A stretch of 64,000 nucleotides of DNA, taken from positions 18,994,501 to 19,058,500 of the forward strand of contig CM075344.1 of assembly GCA_037693485.1 (NCBI GenBank). Reading direction: 5' to 3'. The stretch's first letter is position 1, and every line of letters begins with the position of its first letter. The notes under the pieces were generated by a model. That model did no database searches. It was not told the DNA's origin and saw nothing but the letters and a program-made list of their open reading frames with translations. A program made the translations under genes and the position numbers. Below are positions 55,901 through 64,000 of this stretch, piece by piece. Source of the stretch: Kitagawia praeruptora. Taxonomy: Eukaryota > Streptophyta > Magnoliopsida > Apiales > Apiaceae.

Positions 55901-57939
55901 CCGTTAACTCAAATGATGCACCGTTTTCGCATACATGATCTAGAGAATGTCTAGAAGGTAGCTAACTCAAAATTGGACTTAGATCAGAAGATTAATTTTT
56001 CGGAATTTTGCCAAAACAGGGCAGGAGGTTTTAATGAATAATGTTACCTCCGAAAAGTGGTTTCTTCGCACTTATCCTCGATTCGAACATTTTTATAAAA
56101 TCGGAAAACGATCCATTTTACTTGTGGTTTTCTCTCACGCCTTCCTTATGACCTCTAATATTTAATTACCATGATTCGTCACTGACTTAGTCATGTTAAG
56201 GGATTCCAATTTCAGTTACGAACTTTCGATTACGGTTTCGAACCTCTTTTACGAATTTAATCATAACTCCTAAACCGTAAGTCCATTTCATACGATCTTT
56301 ATATCAAAACGAAGCTTATAACATAATCTAGCTTATCATGGAAGAAATCGAAGCTAATCAGTGACTTATACCTACTGTCAAACTCGTGTTCTTAAGGTTA
56401 ACGAAATTTCGGCATTACGACGGCTATAAATCGGATATTTACCAAATTCCAAAACTCCCAATAATCATGATATCTACTCCAAACAACATATACATGATTT
56501 ATAACCATGAACTGAGGCCAAGCAATGCCTTTCCGTTCACCTAGGCTATTTTTAACATTTATCAAAACTAAACCATAATCATGCTTGTAATCATGCTTAT
56601 AACTTACTATTAACATAACTAAGTTTAAATCCATCAAGAACAAGCATATACCCAAAGTAAGATCTAGGGTTCATGAGGTTTATACCTTCCTTGGAGAGTG
56701 TTAAAGCCCTTGCTAAGCCTTGTATAGTCCATGCCTATCCTTAACCAAGCTTGGATCATCCAAGAAATCAAGAAAACCAAGATTTGTTCTTGAAAACACT
56801 ATTCACCCTCCTCTTAAATCATTTTTTTGAAAATGGAAAAAGATGAGTTTGATGCTAAGATTTTGAGGAGATCATTTTTATGAATTATAGGACTCACATA
56901 AAAAGTTTCAAGATCAACAAATGGTTGGAAGTGGATTTTTGGTCTTTGAATTAACCAAAAATTCGAATGGTGTTGGTGGAGAGAGTTTGATATTTTTTTT
57001 GCTTGGTTTCTTTGATCAATAATGCATAAAGTGGATGAGTTCTAGATAATATCTCATCTTGTATTACTTTAATAAAGTGATGATGCAAGGAATGATGTAT
57101 TTTGCAAGCCATGTGTTGATCATTGGATGGTTATAAGCTAAGCATTGGTTGGATTTCTAAGTACTAGTTTGATTCCTAAGTATGCTAGTTGCTTGAGTCA
57201 TCACTTGGTTACTTAGATATTTTCTAGTACCACATGCATGCACCTTGCCTTCTAGCTTGCTCTTTTGCTCGGTTATTGCTCAATTTGATTGATCGTTCGC
57301 AGGAATATCTCAAGATTTCTAGTTAGGGTTTTACCGAAAACCTTCTTAATATTTATAATAACATTCTCCATCTTTCTTAATACTTCTCGAATTTAAATTC
57401 CTTAAATCCCTTTTATAAATCCTTAAGTCTGGCAGTGTCCAGGGAATTCTCGGAGAAAATGAAAGTGCTCTTTTTCTGAATCCGACAGCTTTTACATACA
57501 CTTATTTTCCTCCTGGATCACTAATACGAACTCGGAAATCCGTTCCGAATACCGGATATAGCATTATTATACTAATATTCTAAATTCCACCAAAATCACT
57601 ATTCATAACTTATTTTTATTTAATTCCTATAATTAGGAAAATGAACCTGGTTTACTCTCGAGTGCTCCTTAACCTTTTTACGGAACCGCTGGACTTATAA
57701 TAGATATTGATTTGGATGACACAAGAATAATCTTTCTTGGAATAATATAACTTATATCCTTAGGAGATAGATTATTCTTATTTATGCTATCAACCAACAG
57801 TATTCTTCATGACATATGATCATTTAAATCTATACCCGTTCACATTCTTTGTTAATACCTTGTAGTCGGAGTCACTGTTCATTCTTTCATCAATACACAG
57901 TAAAAGTTTTAATTCTACCCAAAAATCTGGGTTCTTACA
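52959..57939 (-). repeat. 5' LTR of the gypsy element (4981 bp)
   Basis: Partner of 42526-47525. It lacks 19 bp (AAATAATATTCATATAGTA) in the hairpin array and otherwise differs by scattered substitutions. Confidence 0.95.
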
Positions 57940-58681
57940 TTAATGCAGTTTCATCCTTCTTTGCTAGAAAATACACCCATGTGTATCTGGTGTATTCATC
58001 AACAATGACTAGAGCTTATTTCTTCTTTCCAAGAGACATAACATTTACTGGTCCAAAAAGATCAACATGTAGGAGATGATAAGGATCAATAATTGAAGAC
58101 TCAGATTTGCTTTTGAAAGAGGCTTTTCTCTGTTTGGCCTTTTGACAGGAATCACACAGGCCTTCTACATTCAACAAAGACTTTGGTAGTCCTCTTACAA
58201 GATCATTCTTTATTAGCTCATTGATGTTGTTCAGATTCAAATGAGAGAGTTTCTTGTGCCACTTCCAACTCTCTTCACTGGACATTCTTGTTGACAGACA
58301 TATTGATTTGCCATCAGAGTTTGTTGACAATTTTATTTCATAGATGTTATTGTGTCTGTTTCCAACTAGAGCAACTTTCCCTGTAGATTTACTAATGACT
58401 TGACAATATTCAGGCTGAAAATCTACATGATATCCTCTGTCACAGATTTGACTCACAAAAAGCAGATCATGCTTGAGTCCTGGAACCAGAGCTACATTTG
58501 TGATGATGACACTTCCAAGATTAATATTGCCATATCCCAGAGTATGTCCTATGTTGCCATCTCCATAGGAAACTTTTGGGCCAGCCTTCTCCTCATACTC
58601 TGATAGCATGGCTTTATTTCCAGTCATGTGTCCTGAACATCCACTGTCCACGACTAGGGTACTTACCCTGGTGCCCTGCAA
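57940..58681 (-). pseudogene. pol: Copia protease, GAG-pre-integrase and integrase N-terminal part
   Basis: On the minus strand: protease motif VVDSGCSGHMTGNKAM; GAG-pre-integrase with WKWHKKLSHLNLNNINEL and CDSCQKAKQRK (zinc-binding HHCC); integrase start LLHVDLFGPVNVMSLGKKK (first catalytic Asp). Then a TAA at about 58016-58018, after which the same frame continues ALVIVDEYTRYTWVYFLAKK to the gypsy insertion at 57940. The TAA is where a Tyr codon is usual, so it is probably a point mutation. A frame change separates this piece from the zinc-finger segment upstream (58692-59138). The first codon of the open frame is TTG, so it has no start of its own. Confidence 0.9.
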
Positions 58682-58691
58682 TCATAAACAA

Positions 58692-59138
58692 TCACTGATT
58701 GTTAGTTTTAAGGATCCAGACTTGCTTGGATCCTTTTGCTTTATTGAATCTGTTAGTTTTTGCAGCGGATTTAGCATTATCAGAGTTTAAACTAACATTT
58801 TCATTCTTAGTACTTGCAGAATCAACTTTAACCCATTTCAAATTAGATTTCAGTTCATAATAATTATGATAAATAGCATGATAATTCTTGCAAGTATAAA
58901 TTGAGTGCCAACTACTTCCACAATGTTTGCACAGAGTTTGTGGTCTTGGTTTGACATTTTCCTTTTTCACTCCAGATTTGGAGGGTAAAGAATTAATGTC
59001 TTTGTTCTTCCTGCAAAAGCTAGCAAGATGATTAGTGCTACCACAATTATAACAAGTTTTTCTAGGTGCAAATGTAGCAAGCATTGGCTTAATTCCTGAT
59101 GTTATGCCTACCTTACCATTTCTGTTTTTCCTAGGCAT
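58692..59138 (-). pseudogene. Copia gag-pol linker with two extra zinc knuckles
   Basis: 149 codons, including CYNCGSTNHLASFC and CKHCGSSWHSIYTC, both CCHC-like knuckles, in a Lys/Asn-rich background. It follows gag in the same frame, separated only by a TAG (59142-59144) and one codon, and stops at 58692 just before the protease. In other Sirevirus-like elements these knuckles lie between gag and protease within one polyprotein. Whether the TAG is a mutated CAG or a read-through codon cannot be told from one copy. Confidence 0.75.
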
Positions 59139-59141
59139 TCT

Positions 59142-60932
59142 CTATTTGTTGACAGATTTAATTTCTTTAAGCTTATGCTTAAGTTGTTTATCTGTCATTG
59201 AACCAATATTAACCTGTTTTACACAGGTTTTTACTGGCTCATGGTCAACAACTCCATGTTCAGTTTTAACAGTCCCATGAACAAATGTTCCAAATTTCTT
59301 AGTAGAAAGAGGTGGTCTAATCTTGACTGTATTCTGAAACCTAAGCACATCATCCTCAGAATAACCTATACCTACTGTGTCTGATTGAAAGACCTCTTGA
59401 GTGTCTTTTCCAGAATGTGTCCAAGTTTTAATAATGTGCTTTGCATCTCCTAATTCAGATTCTAGTTGCTTATACTTACCTAGCAACTCCTGTTCTATAA
59501 ACACAGCATCATCTCTTTCTTTCTGAATTTTATTCATGTTTTCAAGTTGTTCCTCAACAAGTTTATTTCTTTCTTTGAGTTGAGAACACTCACTTTTGAT
59601 TCTCTCATTTTCTAAAGTCTGATCCCTATAACTGATGTGTAATGCCTTAAGATAAATTCTCAATTCAGTTATATTTTCTGTATTATAAGCATAGGTAGTT
59701 GGAGGTACCTTTAGTTCAGAATCTTCATTCTGAGTAGAGGCCATGAGAGCATAGTTCACCTCCTCATCTGAATCTGAGGTGTCTGCCCAATCTCTGCCTT
59801 TGGTGAAGAGTGCCTTTTCAGTTTTACCCTTTTTGCACTCAGGAGCATAGTGACCCATCTCCTTACACTTGTAGCATTGAATCTCAGACTTGTCTTTCTT
59901 ACCAGATTTAAAGTCCTTTCCCTCAGATTTCTTGAAATTTTTCTTGTCAGACTCTGAGTAATCCTTGGAGAATCTCTTTCCCTTCTTGAAGTTCTTGTAT
60001 CCCATCTTCTTGAAGGTCTTTACCATCAATGCAGCCATTTGCATCATCTCCTCATCATCTTCAGAATCAGATGTTCCATCTGTGTTTGAGTCAACATCAG
60101 TGTTTGATGACTCACTTTCTGAATGTATGACTAAGGCTTTTCCTTTTGCCTTTCTCCTTGATGCTTCTTTCTTTGAAGATTTTTCTTCAACTTTCAGTGC
60201 AACAGTCTTTGACTTCCTGCTTGATCTTCTGTTTCTCTGCTCCATTTCCAATTCATGAGTCTTGAGCAGTCCATAGATTTCATCAATCTCAGTATCAGCA
60301 AGATCATAGTTGTCTCTTATGGTGGTTGTTTTCACATCCCACTTTTCAGGAAGAGAGAGAAGAAACTTGAGATTTGAATCTTCCAGATCATATTCTTTGT
60401 TAACCAATGATAGATCATTGAGTAGTTTGCAGAATCTATCAAATGTTTCTGTCATGGTTTCTTCAGACTTTGCCTCAAAATGCTCATACTCCTGTGTGAG
60501 TATGTTCCTTCTGTTCTTCTTAATTGCAGCAGTTCCTTGACATCTAACCTCAAGTGCATCCCATATATCCTTTGCAGTCGTGCAGTTAATCACTTTGTTA
60601 GACATAACATTGTCAAGAGCACTGTGAAGTAAGTGCCTTACTTTGGCATCCTTAGAAATAGATGAAAGATCCTCAGCAGTTAGATCTTTCTTTTCCTTTG
60701 GAACCACCTTTGATTCCTCACCAGCAGCAGCAGCAGTTAACTTAGTAGGTTTATGAGGACCTTCATAAATTCTATCAAGATATTCTGGATCTGTGGCTTC
60801 CAGAAACATGGTCATCTTTACCTTCCAGATTGCATATTCTGATGGCTTGAGTATTGGAACCCTAATTGTCTCATACCTACTAACAGTAGTAGGTGCTTTC
60901 TCAGAACCTGATGGAGGAGGAATCTCTGCCAT
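59142..60932 (-). CDS. gag: Copia gag (596 aa, Sirevirus-like)
   Basis: The ATG at 60932 starts MAEIPPPSGSEKAPTTVSRY, 45 bp downstream of the primer site. The gag (UBN2-type) core covers about residues 25-235 (ILKPSEYAIWKVKMTMFLEA, DIWDALEVRCQGTAAIKKNR, LNDLSLVNKEYDLEDSNLKF, LPEKWDVKTTTIRDNYDL). A Ser/Asp/Glu-rich linker with basic patches and the CCHC knuckle CYKCKEMGHYAPEC (353-366) follow. Residues about 425-500 form a coiled coil (ERIKSECSQLKERNKLVEEQ). Long gags with coiled coils are typical of Sireviruses. Gag builds the cytoplasmic particle and binds the RNA. The ORF is uninterrupted to a TAG at 59142-59144, in frame with the zinc-finger segment. Confidence 0.92.
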   Translation of the reverse strand: MAEIPPPSGSEKAPTTVSRYETIRVPILKPSEYAIWKVKMTMFLEATDPEYLDRIYEGPHKPTKLTAAAAGEESKVVPKEKKDLTAEDLSSISKDAKVRHLLHSALDNVMSNKVINCTTAKDIWDALEVRCQGTAAIKKNRRNILTQEYEHFEAKSEETMTETFDRFCKLLNDLSLVNKEYDLEDSNLKFLLSLPEKWDVKTTTIRDNYDLADTEIDEIYGLLKTHELEMEQRNRRSSRKSKTVALKVEEKSSKKEASRRKAKGKALVIHSESESSNTDVDSNTDGTSDSEDDEEMMQMAALMVKTFKKMGYKNFKKGKRFSKDYSESDKKNFKKSEGKDFKSGKKDKSEIQCYKCKEMGHYAPECKKGKTEKALFTKGRDWADTSDSDEEVNYALMASTQNEDSELKVPPTTYAYNTENITELRIYLKALHISYRDQTLENERIKSECSQLKERNKLVEEQLENMNKIQKERDDAVFIEQELLGKYKQLESELGDAKHIIKTWTHSGKDTQEVFQSDTVGIGYSEDDVLRFQNTVKIRPPLSTKKFGTFVHGTVKTEHGVVDHEPVKTCVKQVNIGSMTDKQLKHKLKEIKSVNK

Positions 60933-60977
60933 TGATTACTATTGTGTTTGGATCTTAAACTGTACTAAAGTAACAGA

Positions 60978-60992
60978 TTGGCTCTGATACCA
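60978..60992 (-). other. Primer binding site (initiator Met) of the Copia element
   Basis: The minus strand reads TGGTATCAGAGCCAA, a perfect match to the tRNA-iMet complement over 13 bases. It is two bases from the 5' LTR. Confidence 0.93.
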
Positions 60993-60994
60993 CT

Positions 60995-61604
60995 AGTTAG
61001 GTCGAATACACAATATATAATCAAGTACTGTATGAGTAAATAACAAGAACACACGTTTTAGCTCTTAAAACTGTTTGGAATTAATAATTCCTCTCTCAGT
61101 GATGTAAAATATCATAGAAAGCTGCTTAGGTTACAATGAATGATATTCGTTCACGATGGATACCCTTTTAGGGTTAACCTAACTGTATTTATAAGATATA
61201 CAGCTACGTACAATCGTTAATTAATTCTCCTAAAATTAAGCTATACAATTGATATCAATTACGATTGCTACACGTCTTCTAAGTCAACTCAATCTCTTTG
61301 ACAGCTATCCAATCTTCAAAGATATCGCTTCCATATTAATATTAAATTAATCTTCAAACTCTGTTGACTCGTAGACGCTTCCAGTAGACAGACTTTAGCA
61401 AACTCTGTTGCTCTCCTAGCTAACAGTGTTTGCGCTTCCATGTGTTCAGCTAGTAGTGTTTACGCTTTCTTCTGTCAGCGTTTGCGCTTCCAGCTATCAG
61501 CGTATACTCAAACTCTGTTACAACTGCTTTCAACCAACAAGTTAAACTCTTTTTACCTGCAACACTTAAACACTGACATTAAATCACATCAATTATATCT
61601 AACA
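60995..61604 (-). repeat. 5' LTR of the Copia element
   Basis: 610 bp, the same length as the 3' LTR. I count four or five internal substitutions plus one at the inner end (the last base on the minus strand is T instead of A). Confidence 0.95.
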
Positions 61605-61718
61605 TATAGATATTTGCATCTTCAGGAAACAAGCAGCACAGAAAAAGGCATGACTTTGCATCATCTTGTTCTAAATAATCAATACTCAGTCTAATACCCC
61701 GATATACTTGTCAATCTA
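61605..61718 (-). pseudogene. CNL resistance gene, NB-ARC segment between Copia and TRIM
   Basis: The minus strand translates to QVYRGIRLSIDYLEQ, then DDAKSCLFLCCLFPEDANIY, up to the Copia target site. This is the conserved ARC2 region of CNL proteins (LSYDYL....K.CFL.CSLFPED in the family). With 32050-33454 and 62053-62192 it is one gene. After removal of the Copia element and one TATAG copy the frame is still shifted by a small indel at the site, so the gene may have been broken before or after insertion. Confidence 0.88.
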
Positions 61719-62047
61719 TGTTAAATATATATTAGTATAAGATCCTTGAAAGGACCTTCCCCAACACCTTAAGGTTTTGGGTGAAATGGTTTCTAACATG
61801 GTATCAGAGCTCTGGTGTTTGTGGAGGTCTCAAGTTCGAACCCCACCACCCCCAATATTCTCAATTTAATTTGGCACTAAGGAATTGCTCCAAAAATGGG
61901 CTCCTAGTGACAACTCTTACCCCATAGTGGGCTCTTACCCCATAGTGGGCTTGCGAGTGAGGGGGAATGTTAAATATATATGAGTATAAGATCCTTGAAA
62001 GGACCTTCCCCAACACCCTAAGGTTTTGGGTGAAACGGTTTCTAACA
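61719..62047 (+). mobile_element. TRIM (terminal-repeat retrotransposon in miniature), 329 bp
   Basis: Two 80-bp LTRs (61719-61798 and 61968-62047) begin TGTTAAATATATAT and end GGTTTCTAACA, with three differences. Between them are a primer site TGGTATCAGAGCTC (61799-61812) and a polypurine tract GTGAGGGGGAA just before the second LTR. ATCTA flanks both ends (61714-61718, 62048-62052). The inside has no ORF, so it relies on other elements to move. A CCCCATAGTGGGCT motif is repeated inside. Confidence 0.95.
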
Positions 62048-62052
62048 ATCTA

Positions 62053-62192
62053 CTCCAGGAATATTTTCAAATTTACCATTCAGAAGTTGAACGAGTGCAT
62101 CCACCCACGAATTGTGACGTTTGCATTTTAGTGCTTTACCAACAGCAAGAATGAGTAATGGTTGTTGTGGGAGGATTTTAGCACAACAGATT
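62053..62192 (-). pseudogene. CNL resistance gene, GLPL-region of NB-ARC
   Basis: The minus strand reads CCAKILPQQPLLILAVGKAL, then KCKRHNSWVDALVQLLNGKF and ENIPGVD, which lines up with the family's GLPLA...GRAL....W..AL..L region. The canonical GLPL is changed to QQPLL. A TGA directly follows GVD once the TRIM is removed. The upstream P-loop and coiled coil should lie beyond the right-hand LTR-like segment, outside the window. Confidence 0.85.
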
Positions 62193-64000
62193 ATGAGGCC
62201 TCGTGCTGGAATAGCGCCAATAAACAAGGAATCGTCCAACCACCCAGAAAGGCTCGTGGTTGAAGATCAATGGCTAGCCGCCCGGGAAGGCTCACGGCTA
62301 GGGTTACCGAAGAACACGGGATGTGGTTCCTCGGAAGGATCGGACTGAATCTACGGAATGAGAGTTCAAGGACCAAATGTTGGCCAGCCAAGAACCCTAA
62401 TTTGACTGTGTCACACAAGAGTGCACGTGCTCTAGCTACTCAAGGAGTGTAAGTGTCGAAGAAGATCCCGTAAACTGCCTACATACCACTATTTATAGTG
62501 GATCAAGCCCGAATGTAGTTCTTGAATGATATGATCGTTTGTTTGTCATGAGTTATCCTCTCTCCAGTGGGATAATGACTGTTATTTCTGATAATAATCG
62601 AGTATGATGTGTATAATCAGGTTACCAAGCAGTTTAGGTAACATAGAATGATTATCTCAAGCATTTATCATAATTTTGTATCATTTATCAAGTATATATG
62701 ACATATATCCTCAAATAACTGAATGTTTATCTGTTTGAGAGTGTTTTTAGATGATATAAACGTGTTCCTAAAAAGTAGGAGGCGTGCCTTATCTGATTTG
62801 GCAGCCTAATCAGGCTTCCGGCGGAAGCTGGGGGTACCGCCCGGTAGCCTGGCTCCGGTACCCCCTCCGGTAACCCCTATCACGGAAGCTACTCTGGAAG
62901 CTCTATTGGATGACTGGTAATAGTTATAGGTTATCCTCAAGGCGATACCTTGAGACCCTTAGTCATGCGTTCCCGTGCTGTAGTGTACATGGTAACCCCT
63001 AGGGCTACCGTAGGCCTACGGAAACCTGACATATTACTCATTCTCTTCATGGATCTGGACCCTAACCCTCTAGTGGGCCTAAATCTAACTCATGCGAGAT
63101 TTTGGTCACAACAACTACCCCCCGGTTCCCTCAAGTACTGTGTGCAAGGGGAACCTATTATTCACAGGGTGCCGCTTTCTAGGTTTCTAAATCAAAAACT
63201 TACTTTATCAATGCCTTGCCAACACGATGTTGAAATAGTAAATTCTCATTTGCAAATATCAGAACTAGTAGTGGTATTTTCATTCGATAGCTCTTGTAAT
63301 CTGCGTCACGGGAACCCGGAATTAATCTAATGTGGGGAGCTATACGATTTATTTATTAAAGCTCTGATTAATTAGATTTATTGGGAACAAAAGAGATGAC
63401 TATCAAGAGGGGAGAGCCTTATCACAAACTCTACCGCTCTAAAACAAAAGGGAACGGTTTGTTTTCCTGTACCCATACGTTTCCCTCTACACCTCGTTTT
63501 CTGTGCCATATTCAATCACTAGGGAATACGCCTCTTTTTCATTTACTTTCATATATCAATACGCTTAGCCTTTTCATCATTTTCCTCTTCATCTACGCTA
63601 TACTCTCTCTTTTGAGTAACGAAAAAGGCTTTTAAAGGTTTCCGACGGGACTTCTCCGGTGAGGCCTAGGCCAGTCACACACCCATCTTCACTAAGGTAC
63701 CTTTCTTTTTGATTCTTGCGGTCTACCCATATTTCTAACTTTGTTGTTTCATTCTTGATGTTCATGTGTCGATATTTGTTTTTTGAATTGATAATAGAGC
63801 TATAATTCCAATCATCATTGCATGTTGTTTGCTTCGATTCGCCTGAATTTGATGTGTATGGTCGTAAATCTTTGTTGTCTGTATCAACTCTCCATCCTTG
63901 TTAAGATTAAATCTCGTGTGCTTGACTCTTTATGCTGAGATGCATGTGCTAATTTCACTGCTTATGGTATACTTACCGGAGGGGTTCAGGATGGCCTGTA
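62193..64000 (-). mobile_element. LTR-like segment of an unidentified retrotransposon (right end outside window)
   Basis: CNL similarity stops abruptly at about 62192, where the plus strand continues TGAGGCCTCGTGCTGG. A TATAAATA box on the minus strand (62497-62490) sits inside a palindrome, CCACTATTTATAGTGG. Transcription from it would run left, toward the CNL boundary, as in U3-R-U5 of a minus-strand LTR. The right part is GC-richer around 62810-63060, with repeated GGTACC / CGGAAGCT motifs. The only longer ORFs (62950-63330, 63381-63635) have no recognisable domain. The identification as an LTR is inferred. Confidence 0.35.
62490..62497 (-). promoter_or_regulatory. TATA box on the minus strand
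   Basis: TATAAATA on the minus strand, in a palindromic context, is consistent with an LTR promoter facing left. Confidence 0.4.

Larger units (their letters stand above)
42526..57939 (-). mobile_element. Ty3/gypsy LTR retrotransposon with 5-kb LTRs, nested in the Copia integrase
   Basis: The element is 15,414 bp, flanked by TTAAT (42521-42525 and 57940-57944). On the plus strand it begins TGTAACACCCCCAGATCC and ends GGTTCTTACA. LTRs: 42526-47525 (5000 bp) and 52959-57939 (4981 bp; one 19-bp deletion). By eye they differ at about 30-35 positions, roughly 0.6-0.7%. The primer site (52942-52954) and polypurine tract (47526-47540) place it on the minus strand. The 5.4-kb inside holds a badly decayed pol. 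The initiator-Met primer, the long LTRs and the RT/RNase H similarity suggest the chromovirus/Tekay side of Ty3, tentatively. Confidence 0.95.
33455..61604 (-). mobile_element. Sirevirus-like Copia LTR retrotransposon, 28.2 kb including a nested gypsy
   Basis: Two 610-bp LTRs (33455-34064 and 60995-61604) differ at about five to six positions by eye. Both outer flanks carry TATAG (33450-33454 and 61605-61609). On the minus strand the order is 5' LTR, primer site, gag, zinc-finger segment, protease, integrase (split by a gypsy element at 42526-57939), RT, RNase H, a 2-kb spacer, an accessory ORF block, polypurine tract, 3' LTR. Without the nested element and its duplicated target it is about 12.7 kb, long for Copia but normal for Sireviruses. 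It sits inside the NB-ARC coding region of a CNL gene. Confidence 0.95.

Noticed and set aside
45984..56655. 85-codon minus-strand ORF present twice (45984-46241 and 56398-56655)
   Set aside because: Same reason: LTR duplicates, no recognisable domain, and no promoter or splice context.
62270..62452. GC-rich plus-strand ORFs (62121-62348, 62270-62452) next to the CNL boundary
   Set aside because: They cross the boundary of CNL and LTR-like DNA and show no domain.

Overview
The window reads as nuclear DNA of a flowering plant, most likely a eudicot with a large, repeat-rich genome. It is AT-rich, has GT-AG introns, and is almost entirely transposable elements (TEs) and their fossils, set in what looks like a decayed cluster of CC-NB-LRR (CNL) disease-resistance genes. 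The Sirevirus-like Copia element with an extra ORF after RNase H resembles elements I know from asterids, so an asterid is my guess; this is not proven. I see no clearly intact host gene, no rRNA or tRNA gene, and no CRISPR array.

Layout, left half. 1-1426: right part of a CACTA transposon. 1427-6375: minus-strand Athila-like gag-only Ty3 element with a tRNA-Asp primer site. 7154-7423: Stowaway MITE. 7689-9314 and 9530-10533: two minus-strand Helitrons on either side of a CNL leucine-rich-repeat fragment. 10560-17132: remnants of four or more Copia elements, including a head-on fusion of two gag genes. 17449-18345: tandem duplication split by a Mutator-like MITE. 19361-19537: terminal CNL exon. 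21108-31733: CACTA transposon with 3-bp target duplications (TAG). It carries a broken TNP2 transposase on the minus strand and, divergently on the plus strand, a spliced Transposase_24/Ulp1-protease gene.

Layout, right half. A CNL gene on the minus strand (62192 down to 32050) is split by three insertions. One is a TRIM (61719-62047, target duplication ATCTA). One is a 28,150-bp Sirevirus-like Copia element (33455-61604, target duplication TATAG). The third is an unidentified LTR-like segment from 62193 to beyond the window. The Copia integrase gene is itself split by a 15,414-bp Ty3/gypsy element (42526-57939, target duplication TTAAT) with 5-kb LTRs.

How the parts relate. The nested insertions give a relative order: CNL first, then Copia, then gypsy inside Copia; the TRIM went into the CNL independently. 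The Copia element encodes gag, protease, integrase, RT and RNase H, plus a long accessory ORF block, but several stops or frameshifts break it. The gypsy element is the most striking: its LTRs are about 99% identical by eye, yet its pol is riddled with stops. It probably moved recently using another element's proteins. Many in-frame stops across the TEs look like C-to-T changes, as expected for methylated repeats.
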